Source: Bacteroidota bacterium (lineage in GTDB: Bacteria > Bacteroidota > Bacteroidia > Flavobacteriales_F > PHOS-HE28). From it: a stretch of DNA of 22,259 nt. Positions within the stretch are counted from its first letter, which is position 1, and each line of letters starts with the position of its first letter. Below the pieces are notes generated by a model. It worked only from the letters and a program-made list of their open reading frames with translations, ran no database searches and had not been told where the DNA came from. Shown here piece after piece: positions 1 through 6,841 of the stretch. The DNA lies in assembly GCA_023430325.1 (NCBI GenBank), contig JAEZAU010000120.1:1-22259 (forward strand), in the 5' to 3' direction. The translations under genes were made by a program, and so were the position numbers.

Positions 1-1556
1 GAGATGCCGTTCACTCCAGCCTTGAGCCACAGACTTTCGATGCGTTGGCCTGAACCGTTGTAGAGATCGGCAGCAACGTTGCTTTCCATGTGAATGAGCA
101 TCAGATCGGAGATCGGGTTGGGCCAAATGAACATTTCAGCCGGACCATCGATCGGATGGATCGCTGTTGGCAGACCGGAGATCCTGCCAAGCACCGCGGC
201 CTGCGATCCGCCGGTGTTGGTAGTATGTGCGCCCATCGTGAACTCATTGGTTACGTGGGCCTGGAAATGGACCGCATCGCTTTCAGCCAAAGCCGTGATC
301 GTCTGAGCCCAAACGTTGCCGCCAGGAAAACTTGTTCTCGCCCATTGCGCAACGCCATTCGGATCGAAGGCCACGACCGTGAGCGTTCGCACGCCGATCG
401 TCATTCCGTCGCTCACCACCCCGTTCCCCCAGTCGATCTGCCCACGAAGCGTTCCGGTGAAATAGACATTGTTCTCTTCATCTATCGCGATGCAGGAATT
501 CCTTGCAGCCTCCACATCGCCATTGATCGATCCGCCTGGCGGATCGCTTTCAACGAGCCACTGGAATGTTCCGGAGCTATCGAGCTTCGCGATGAAAGCC
601 GCGCTTCCCCAATCGGCGCCATTCACCGGGAAACCACCCCAATTTGTGGCATCGAAGACGTTGCCCGCGATGTAGGCGTGCCCATCATCGGTGGCCACAA
701 CCATCGGCTCCTGGAAGGTGATATCCTCCGCAAAGACGACGAAACCGGCGCTGCCATCAGGCGTGTAACGCAATACGAACATGTTGTACGGGTCATCAAC
801 GGCCGGGGTGGATCCTGCGAATGAGAATCCGGCATTGTCCGTGGCACCGCTCACATAAAGCCCACCCCATGGATCGAAGGAAATGGAACCTATCGTCTTG
901 CACTCGGTGATGACCCGCACATCCTGCGTTCCGCCGTTGGCATCCACACGTGCAATGATCCCTTCAAAGAAATCCGTCATCGCATACCACACATCTCCGT
1001 TCGGATCGATCGCCAATGCCGCCACCTTGTGCCAGCCACCTACCTCGGCGGTGAGGTTCTTCACCCACACCAATTGATCGGCCTCCAGGTCCCAGGCGAT
1101 CAGGAAGGCGTTCTCATCGATGGCATTACCGACGTATTGGAGCGTGGTGCCGTCGCAGATCTCCAGTTGATCTTCCTTGAACTGACCGGCGAAATAGGCG
1201 ATGCCGTTCTCATCCACCGTCGCTGCTGCCATGGACACCGAATCCCCAATGATGCAGTTCCAGAGTGAAGCACCAGAGATCGGATCGCGCCTTTCCATGG
1301 CCACCGTACCAAAGACGCCAAGCGATCCCGGAACGTGCACGTCCACCGATCGCATGGCGACCAGATGACCGGGCGCTGAAGCCAGCGTATGCTCGGGCAT
1401 GCCGGGGTTCATCGTCCAGTTCACCGGATCGCTTTGAAGCCAATCCACCTGTTGGGCGGATGCGGTCATGCTTGCGAGAAATGCGATTCCGATCGTACTG
1501 GCGCAGAAGTGGTTCATGTGGGACTGACCGTTGATCGACCTCAAAGGTTGCTTCAT
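1..1556 (-). CDS. Secreted T9SS-sorted beta-propeller-like protein, partial (3' end outside window)
   Basis: An open reading frame on the minus strand runs without a stop from an ATG at 1556 (518 codons) off the left edge, so the C-terminus is missing. An in-frame ATG at 1517 is the alternative start and gives a tidier signal peptide (hydrophobic run IGIAFLASMTASA, then AQQ). The mature part has repeated units of the type 'xxAIDxxGNVYxTG' (for example AIDEENNVYFTG and IDPNGDVWYAMT), typical of SBBP/beta-propeller repeats. Near the edge the segment FIWPNPISDLMLIHM resembles the start of a type A T9SS sorting domain, so only a few tens of residues are probably lost. Inferred role: exported surface or secreted protein of unknown ligand. 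No -7 element was found upstream. Confidence 0.85.
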   Translation of the reverse strand, partial: MKQPLRSINGQSHMNHFCASTIGIAFLASMTASAQQVDWLQSDPVNWTMNPGMPEHTLASAPGHLVAMRSVDVHVPGSLGVFGTVAMERRDPISGASLWNCIIGDSVSMAAATVDENGIAYFAGQFKEDQLEICDGTTLQYVGNAIDENAFLIAWDLEADQLVWVKNLTAEVGGWHKVAALAIDPNGDVWYAMTDFFEGIIARVDANGGTQDVRVITECKTIGSISFDPWGGLYVSGATDNAGFSFAGSTPAVDDPYNMFVLRYTPDGSAGFVVFAEDITFQEPMVVATDDGHAYIAGNVFDATNWGGFPVNGADWGSAAFIAKLDSSGTFQWLVESDPPGGSINGDVEAARNSCIAIDEENNVYFTGTLRGQIDWGNGVVSDGMTIGVRTLTVVAFDPNGVAQWARTSFPGGNVWAQTITALAESDAVHFQAHVTNEFTMGAHTTNTGGSQAAVLGRISGLPTAIHPIDGPAEMFIWPNPISDLMLIHMESNVAADLYNGSGQRIESLWLKAGVNGI

Positions 1557-1652
1557 TTCCTGACAAGTCTCATACTTCGGGACTGAGGACGATCATGGCA
1601 CGTGCGATCGGAAGTCCGGTGCTTTGTGATCGTGGAGAGAGGCAAGAAGAGC

Positions 1653-2234
1653 ATGTTGAAGTCACATGACGATCGTCATTTCGCCGAAGTGGATGGATCT
1701 TCAATTTCGTCCACCGGGTTGCGCGCGATCCACACCGCCGGCCATAGCCCTGCGAAGCTTGTGTCTACAATAAGGACCATAAAAGATCTAGTGCAGGCCC
1801 TGGTATCCGGTCCCGGGTCCGAAGGGTATCTCAATATCCTTCGCCGGGTGGACATACCGGCCTCGGAGTTCGAAGATCTCTGCCGCTGGAACGAGAAGCA
1901 TTACACACGCACCTGCCTGGCACGCACCGAAGACTTTGAACTGTTGCTGATCTGCTATGAACCCGGCCAGCGCACCAGCATTCATGATTATGACACGGAA
2001 GAGGCCTGGGTGCATCCGGTGGTCGGCTCCGTCATTGAAGAACGGTTCATGATCAATGGCCGGGGAGATCTGAAACTGGTGCAGCGTTCCGATCTTGACA
2101 GGGGGTGTTTTTCGCATCTTGCGCATGGCCACAGCATCCACCGTTACACCAATGCGAGCGGTGACCGGGCGGCCACACTGAACCTTTACGCCAAGCCGCT
2201 CTTGAAGTGGAAGGTGTACGAGGAGAGGGCATGA
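1653..2234 (+). CDS. Cysteine dioxygenase-family cupin with altered iron ligand
   Basis: This 193-residue protein matches the cysteine dioxygenase (CDO) fold. It has the YTR substrate-binding segment (residues 84-86), the hydrophobic ELLLICYEPGQ strand, the cupin metal motif region (111-119), IHRYTN with His163 and LNLY with Tyr179. Against mammalian CDO, His86, His140 and Tyr157 have counterparts (His111, His163, Tyr179). The second iron ligand His88 is Tyr113 (sequence IHDYDTEEAW), and the crosslink Cys93 position is Ala. CDO oxidises cysteine to cysteine sulfinate in the cytosol; with a changed iron triad the substrate and activity are uncertain. The frame is open from GTG at 1602, but ATG 1653 follows a purine-rich stretch (GAGAGAGGCAAGAAGAG) and better fits the family N-terminus. 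It lies 74 bases before the kinase gene. Confidence 0.8.
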   Translation: MLKSHDDRHFAEVDGSSISSTGLRAIHTAGHSPAKLVSTIRTIKDLVQALVSGPGSEGYLNILRRVDIPASEFEDLCRWNEKHYTRTCLARTEDFELLLICYEPGQRTSIHDYDTEEAWVHPVVGSVIEERFMINGRGDLKLVQRSDLDRGCFSHLAHGHSIHRYTNASGDRAATLNLYAKPLLKWKVYEERA

Positions 2235-2292
2235 TGTCTTTTTACCGATCCACCATACGAGCCGGATATTGATGCCTTCACGGCGCCTCCTG

Positions 2293-2300
2293 TATCTTCG
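2293..2300 (+). promoter_or_regulatory. Candidate -7 element (TATCTTCG) for the kinase operon
   Basis: TATCTTCG matches the Bacteroidota -7 consensus TAnnTTTG at all but one position. A TTG at 2269-2271 sits 21 bases upstream as a possible -33 element. The ATG at 2309 begins 8 bases after the motif, so the transcript would have almost no leader. The call is by pattern only. Confidence 0.4.
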
Positions 2301-2308
2301 GCCGCCGG

Positions 2309-3508
2309 ATGCCCGCCAGCTTCTCCCCGGAACACCTCACGAAGATCTATTCCATGCTGTTCTCCGCAGCTGCGGAAGGCCTTGTTGTGGTGGACGGCAC
2401 CGGGCGTATCCGTTTACAGAATCCCAGACTTCGTGAACTGTTCGGCTACGAGGCCGAAGAGTTGATCGGCCAGCCGGTGGAGGTGCTCATTCCCATGCCT
2501 GTGCGCCACAAGCACTCTCAGCAACGGCAGCATTATCATGAGCACCCGGCACAACGCCCGATGGGCATCGGGCTCGATCTCATGGGGCAGCGCAAGGATG
2601 GCAGTACGTTCCCCGTTGAAGTGAGCCTCAACAACTTCGAGGTGGAAGGCCAGCGTTATACCATGGGCCTTGTCACCGATATCACCCGCAGGCGCATCGC
2701 AGAACAGGAATTGCATAAGGCGAACTCCGACCTTGAAGATCGTGTGGAGCAGCGGACCACCGAGCTGCGCGAAGCAGAGAAGAACGTACGTGAGGCCCTG
2801 GAAGCCGAAAAGGAGCTGAACGCCCTGAAAAGCCGCTTCGTAAGCATGGCCTCGCATGAATTCAGGACACCGCTCACCACCATCATGAGCTCTGTGGACC
2901 TGATCACGCGGTACACCGACGGTCCGCAGCAGGAGAATATCGAAAAGCATCTGGCCCGCATTCGCGGAAAAGTGAGGGAGCTCACGGCCATGCTCAATGA
3001 TTTCCTGTCACTTGAGAAACTTGAACAGGGTCTTGTGACCATCACACCGGCAGATACCGACGTGGTGCACCTCTCCATTGAACTTATCGAAGAACTCCGC
3101 TCTCTTGCAAAGCGCGGGCAGGAGATCCAGTTCGATCATACAGGCACCGATCGTCTCGTACACCATGATCGCGGAATGCTCACCAATATCATCAGCAACT
3201 TGCTGAGCAACGCCATCAAGTACAGCCCTGAGAACAGGCCCATCCGCCTGCTCACCAATCTCCAGAACGGCATTCTACAAGTAAGGGTGGAAGACCAGGG
3301 CATAGGCATTCCCATGGAAGACCAACAACACATGTTCGAACGCTTCTTCAGGGCTAGCAACGCATTCACAGTACAGGGTACCGGCCTGGGCCTTAGTATT
3401 GTAAAACGATATCTGGACCTGATGGGCGGCCATATCGGATTCTCAAGCATACCAGGCCAGGGCACCACTTTCACCGTAGAGCTACCCCAACACCATGTCA
3501 AAGCGTAA
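2309..3508 (+). CDS. Soluble PAS-domain sensor histidine kinase
   Basis: A 399-residue kinase with no membrane segment, so probably a cytosolic sensor. Residues about 10-130 form a PAS domain whose flank (GIGLDLMGQRKDGSTFPVEVS) is very like FixL-type PAS domains. Residues 66-79 are unusually rich in histidine. A coiled coil (about 130-175) leads to the HisKA H-box SHEFRTPL with the phospho-acceptor His183. The HATPase domain has the N-box NLLSNAIKYSP (Asn297, Asn301), the G1 box DQGIGIP (Asp329), the F-box FERFF and the G2 box GTGLGLSIVK. All catalytic motifs are intact. The next gene, a response regulator, starts 14 bases before this one ends, so the two are probably translationally coupled and cognate. 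The signal is not shown; a gas or redox ligand is inferred from PAS similarity only. Confidence 0.93.
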   Translation: MPASFSPEHLTKIYSMLFSAAAEGLVVVDGTGRIRLQNPRLRELFGYEAEELIGQPVEVLIPMPVRHKHSQQRQHYHEHPAQRPMGIGLDLMGQRKDGSTFPVEVSLNNFEVEGQRYTMGLVTDITRRRIAEQELHKANSDLEDRVEQRTTELREAEKNVREALEAEKELNALKSRFVSMASHEFRTPLTTIMSSVDLITRYTDGPQQENIEKHLARIRGKVRELTAMLNDFLSLEKLEQGLVTITPADTDVVHLSIELIEELRSLAKRGQEIQFDHTGTDRLVHHDRGMLTNIISNLLSNAIKYSPENRPIRLLTNLQNGILQVRVEDQGIGIPMEDQQHMFERFFRASNAFTVQGTGLGLSIVKRYLDLMGGHIGFSSIPGQGTTFTVELPQHHVKA

Positions 3509-4562
3509 GATCCTATTGATAGAGGATGATCATGACGTGCGCGAGAACACCGCCGAGATCCTGCAACTGGCCAATTATGATGTAGTGACCGCTGAGAACG
3601 GTCGGCGGGGTGTGGAACAGGCACGCGTCAACAGACCCGATCTGATCCTCTGCGACATCATGATGCCTGAACTGGACGGATACGGCGTATTGCATATGCT
3701 TGGCCGCGATCCTGCCACGGCAGAGATACCCTTCATCTTTTTGAGCGCCAAGGCGGAGCGGAGCGATGTACGCAAGGGCATGGAACTGGGAGCCGATGAC
3801 TACCTGACCAAACCATTCGAGGAGAGTGAATTATTGAACGCGATAGAAGGGCGGCTCAGGCGCAGCGATCTTTTCCGCAAAGGGTTCGAACAGACCATCA
3901 ATGGTCTGAACAGTTTGATGGAGACCGCTCGTGGCACTGCTGCGCTCTCGGATATCTCAAAAGAGCGCAAGGTGAAGAACATCGGCAAGAAAGAGGTCAT
4001 CTACCATGAAGGGGATGATCTCCGCAGCATCTACTTCATCAACAAAGGCAAGGTGCGAACCTTCAAGATGAACAACGACGGCAAGGAATACGTGACCGGG
4101 CTGCATAATGCGGGCGATTTCCTCGGTTATCTCAGCGTATTGGAAGCAGGAAAAGCTGCGGAAACGGCGGAAACACTTGAGGATTGTGAACTGGCCCTCA
4201 TTCCGCGGGAGGACATGCTGGCGCTGATGTACAAGGACAGGGATGTGAGCATGCGCTTCATCAAGATGCTTTCCAACGACATGAAGGAAAAGGAGGAGCG
4301 GTTGCTTGAACTGGCCTATTCCAGCGTGAGGCAACGTGTAGCCCAGGCCCTGTTGCGGGTGCGCGATCGCTATGGCGATGGTGATGCCAAAAAGCTCGGC
4401 GTTCGTATCAGCCGTGAGGACCTGGCAACCGTGGTCGGCACGGCCACCGAATCCCTCATCCGCACACTTAGTGATCTGAAGGACGAGAAGCTCATCGAGA
4501 TGCAGGGCCGTGAGATCGTGATCACCGATACGCGTGGGCTGGAACGCCTGGCCGATCATTGA
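3495..4562 (+). CDS. Response regulator with REC, Crp/FNR-type cNMP-binding and HTH domains
   Basis: A 355-residue fusion. Residues 3-122 are a receiver domain with the acidic pair Asp11/Asp12, phospho-acceptor Asp54 (CDIMMPELDGYG), Ser84 and Lys106 (TKPFE). Residues about 155-265 are a cyclic-nucleotide-binding-like beta-roll (IYHEGDDLRSIYFINKGKVR, then DFLGYLSVL). Residues about 270-345 are a Crp-type winged helix with the recognition segment ISREDLATVVGTATESLIRT. There is no FNR-like cysteine cluster, so a direct Fe-S oxygen sensor is unlikely; input probably comes from the kinase encoded by the overlapping upstream gene. The expected output is DNA binding and transcription control. Targets are unknown, though the genes directly downstream are the natural first guess. 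Confidence 0.93.
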   Translation: MSKRKILLIEDDHDVRENTAEILQLANYDVVTAENGRRGVEQARVNRPDLILCDIMMPELDGYGVLHMLGRDPATAEIPFIFLSAKAERSDVRKGMELGADDYLTKPFEESELLNAIEGRLRRSDLFRKGFEQTINGLNSLMETARGTAALSDISKERKVKNIGKKEVIYHEGDDLRSIYFINKGKVRTFKMNNDGKEYVTGLHNAGDFLGYLSVLEAGKAAETAETLEDCELALIPREDMLALMYKDRDVSMRFIKMLSNDMKEKEERLLELAYSSVRQRVAQALLRVRDRYGDGDAKKLGVRISREDLATVVGTATESLIRTLSDLKDEKLIEMQGREIVITDTRGLERLADH

Positions 4563-4611
4563 TCGGTGCGATCGCAGTACTTTTACCGACGAACCACCTT
4601 CGAACAGAACC

Positions 4612-4833
4612 ATGCGAAAGATCATAGGACTTGCACTCTGGCTGGTAGCCCTCACATTACCATTCTGGTGGTCGGTATTGAATACCGATACGGTCATCTA
4701 TGATGATGGCAGGGCCGATAATATCAAAGGTCTGCTAAGCTTCGTGGTATTGGTGGTGCTACTCTTTGCCGGCTATTACTTCGTGGATTCAGCCCCGCGT
4801 TCCTCGGATGCCGGACATCATCATGGGCATTGA
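4612..4833 (+). CDS. Small two-pass membrane protein with His-rich tail
   Basis: A 73-residue protein that I do not recognise. It has an N-terminal hydrophobic helix (about residues 4-22), a short polar loop with several aspartates (25-37), a second strongly hydrophobic helix (about 40-57) and a polar tail ending GHHHGH. The tail could bind a metal, but nothing else supports that. The frame is open further upstream to 4534, which would overlap the regulator gene; ATG 4612 is chosen because the hydrophobic helix starts right after it and MRK is a normal membrane-protein start. It lies 49 bases after the response regulator and 21 bases before the UspA gene, so it is probably in the same operon. 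Confidence 0.75.
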   Translation: MRKIIGLALWLVALTLPFWWSVLNTDTVIYDDGRADNIKGLLSFVVLVVLLFAGYYFVDSAPRSSDAGHHHGH

Positions 4834-4854
4834 TACTTGATCGATACCGGTCTC

Positions 4855-5679
4855 ATGGCACATATCCTTCTTCCCACCGACTTCAGCGAGAATGCGTTGA
4901 ACGCAGCCCTGTTCGCAGTGCAATTGTATGGGGATAAAGGGAACGTGTACACGGTCCTGAACAGCTACATGCTGCCAAGGGGAGCGGCCACAACCATGTG
5001 GAGCATAGATGATCTGCTGGCAAAGGGATCGGTTGAAGGCCTGGATGAATTCAAGACCAGATTGGAGAAGGAACTTGCCGGTAGAAGACCTGAGATACGG
5101 GTGCTGAGCGAGCATGGAGACCTGCCGAACGTGATCGGCCGTTTTCAAGATCCTCCCGACCGGCCCGAACTGGTGGTGATGGGCACCCAGGGAGCCAGTG
5201 GCCTGAAAGAGGTGTTGCTCGGCAGCAATACCGCAGATGTGATCAAACGCACGGACCTTCCCGTGCTGGCCGTACCTGAACAGGCCAGATACCGCACTCC
5301 GCGCCGTATCATACTTGCTGATGATGGAGGTTTCGTTGATCGCAACATGTTGAAAGTGTTGCTTGACATTGCGCGCTGGAGCCAGGCGGAAGTGATGATC
5401 GTGCGCGTGATGAACGAGGAGAGCACCGTGGAGAACGATGAAAGCGGCTCCGTGTATGATGAACTGCTTGGCGCCATACCGCACTCCCACCACTACATCA
5501 GCGCGGAGAACGTGATCACCGCATTGCATGACCTGGCCGACCAGAGCGATGCGGACATGGTGGTGGTCATCCATAGGCATCGCGGCCTCTTTGATCAGCT
5601 TTTCCATCGTAGTACCGCCACACGGTTGGCCATGCACACGCATATTCCGATGCTCGTGCTTCAGCAAAGAGCTACCTGA
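4855..5679 (+). CDS. Tandem universal stress protein (UspA family)
   Basis: A 274-residue cytosolic protein made of two Usp domains. The first (2-142) starts HILLPTDFSENA and carries the complete ATP-binding signature G-2X-G-9X-G-S (Gly110, Gly113, Gly123, Ser124). The second (about 150-271) starts RIILADDGG, but the matching loop reads IHRHRGLFDQLFHRSTA, so the glycines are lost and nucleotide binding there is doubtful. Usp proteins of this class respond to growth arrest, oxidative stress or oxygen limitation, often binding ATP or AMP. The frame is open from TTG 4837, but ATG 4855 places MAHILLPTDF as in family members. The stop codon overlaps the next gene's start by one base (TGATG), which suggests translational coupling with the protease. 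Confidence 0.9.
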   Translation: MAHILLPTDFSENALNAALFAVQLYGDKGNVYTVLNSYMLPRGAATTMWSIDDLLAKGSVEGLDEFKTRLEKELAGRRPEIRVLSEHGDLPNVIGRFQDPPDRPELVVMGTQGASGLKEVLLGSNTADVIKRTDLPVLAVPEQARYRTPRRIILADDGGFVDRNMLKVLLDIARWSQAEVMIVRVMNEESTVENDESGSVYDELLGAIPHSHHYISAENVITALHDLADQSDADMVVVIHRHRGLFDQLFHRSTATRLAMHTHIPMLVLQQRAT

Positions 5680-6806
5680 TGGCGGCGCCGGCCTCGCCTC
5701 CGAGCATGAGAGGAGGCATACCGTTGTTCCGTTTCAAAGGGATCCATGTGCGGCTTCATTGGACTTTCCTGTTACTACCCGCATGGATCGCATACGGGAG
5801 TTACACTGAAGGCGCTTCCTGGAACATGATCTTGATGAACATCGGCCTGGTGCTGCTGGTATTCCTCTGTGTTATCCTGCATGAGTTCGGTCATGCCCTC
5901 ACCGCCCAGCGTTATGGGATCCATACCCGTGATATTACGCTGCTCCCGATCGGTGGTGTTGCCAGTCTTGAACGCATGCCAGAAGATCCCAAGCAGGAAT
6001 TCATGATCACCATTGCCGGGCCTCTTGTGAACCTTGTCATCGCGCTGCTCGCGATCATCCTGCTTGCCGCCACAGGGGTTTCCATGATCTTTTCTGACTT
6101 CGGATTCCATGCCACGGACGGTGCCCATGTGCTGATCTTCCTGGTGATGGCGAACATGATCCTGTTCCTTTTCAACCTGATACCGGCCTTCCCAATGGAT
6201 GGCGGCCGCATTCTGCGATCGCTCCTGAGCATGAAGATGCCGAGGTACAAAGCCACCCGGATAGCAACGGGTCTGGGTAGACTGCTTGCGATCGGCTTCG
6301 CCTTTTACGGTCTGATGAACGGCCAGCCTTTCCTCGCGTTGATCGGTGTTTTCATCTTCTTCGCGGCAGGCGCCGAAGCCCGGAGCGTGAAACAGCAAAG
6401 CCTTATGCAGGGCGTCCGCGTGCGGGAGGTGATGCGTACCCGGTTCTGGATATTGCCACCGGATGCGACCATCGATCGTGCGGTGAACGAGCTAATAGCG
6501 GGTGGAGACAAAGTGGCCGTAGTGATGGATGGTGACAGGTACTTTGGCGTGATCACCCGTGATGACATGCTCTCCGCCATAGCTGCCGGCAATGCCCAGC
6601 AACGGATCGATGCTCAAGAGCTTCACCAGGCACGATCTGTATCACCAGAAGAATTCGCACATCCCACTTATGCAGCCCTGGTCGCATCAGGCTTTCCGAT
6701 CATGCCTGTGGTCGAGGACGGAAGGATCATCGGGATCTTCGAACCTGAGAACCTGGCCGAATTCGTTCAGCTCAGACAAGCTGTGAGCGGAGAGAAGCCG
6801 GGGTAG
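5679..6806 (+). CDS. Site-2 protease family (M50) intramembrane metalloprotease with CBS domain pair
   Basis: A 375-residue membrane protein of the M50B group (SpoIVFB/FtsY-independent S2P type with C-terminal CBS). Hydrophobic helices lie at about 26-42, 50-68, 108-135, 148-170 and 197-232. The zinc motif HEFGH is at 68-72 and the third ligand is in NLIPAFPMDGGR (Asp174). Both are intact, so it should be proteolytically active inside the membrane. After about residue 240 come two CBS motifs (VREVMRTRFWILPPDATIDRAV to ITRDDML, then a shorter one ending VVEDGRIIGIFE), which in other proteins bind adenine nucleotides and gate activity. It is the last gene of the plus-strand cluster and meets the minus-strand M16 genes tail to tail. 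ATG 5706 (Met10) is an alternative start. The substrate is unknown; an anti-sigma factor or stress membrane protein would be typical. Confidence 0.92.
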   Translation: MAAPASPPSMRGGIPLFRFKGIHVRLHWTFLLLPAWIAYGSYTEGASWNMILMNIGLVLLVFLCVILHEFGHALTAQRYGIHTRDITLLPIGGVASLERMPEDPKQEFMITIAGPLVNLVIALLAIILLAATGVSMIFSDFGFHATDGAHVLIFLVMANMILFLFNLIPAFPMDGGRILRSLLSMKMPRYKATRIATGLGRLLAIGFAFYGLMNGQPFLALIGVFIFFAAGAEARSVKQQSLMQGVRVREVMRTRFWILPPDATIDRAVNELIAGGDKVAVVMDGDRYFGVITRDDMLSAIAAGNAQQRIDAQELHQARSVSPEEFAHPTYAALVASGFPIMPVVEDGRIIGIFEPENLAEFVQLRQAVSGEKPG

Positions 6807-6816
6807 TTTCCCTTCT

Positions 6817-6841
6817 ATCGCTTCAGGTGCAGGAAAGCGAT
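6817..6841. terminator. Possible weak bidirectional hairpin between convergent genes
   Basis: ATCGCTT (6817-6823) and AAGCGAT (6835-6841) form a perfect 7-bp stem with an 11-base loop in the 34-base gap between the convergent protease and M16 genes. There is no clear U-tract on either strand, so termination is only a guess. Confidence 0.25.

Noticed and set aside
90..1586. Several plus-strand open frames of 60-240 codons
   Set aside because: They lie over the minus-strand T9SS protein, whose frame is uninterrupted with a signal peptide and repeat motifs. The plus-strand translations are low-complexity and family-less.
1602..1652. GTG start at 1602 for the dioxygenase homologue
   Set aside because: The extra 17 residues match nothing in the family, and ATG 1653 follows a purine-rich stretch.
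3495..4562. Regulator as an FNR-type direct oxygen sensor
   Set aside because: No cysteine cluster for an Fe-S centre is present; it has a receiver domain instead.
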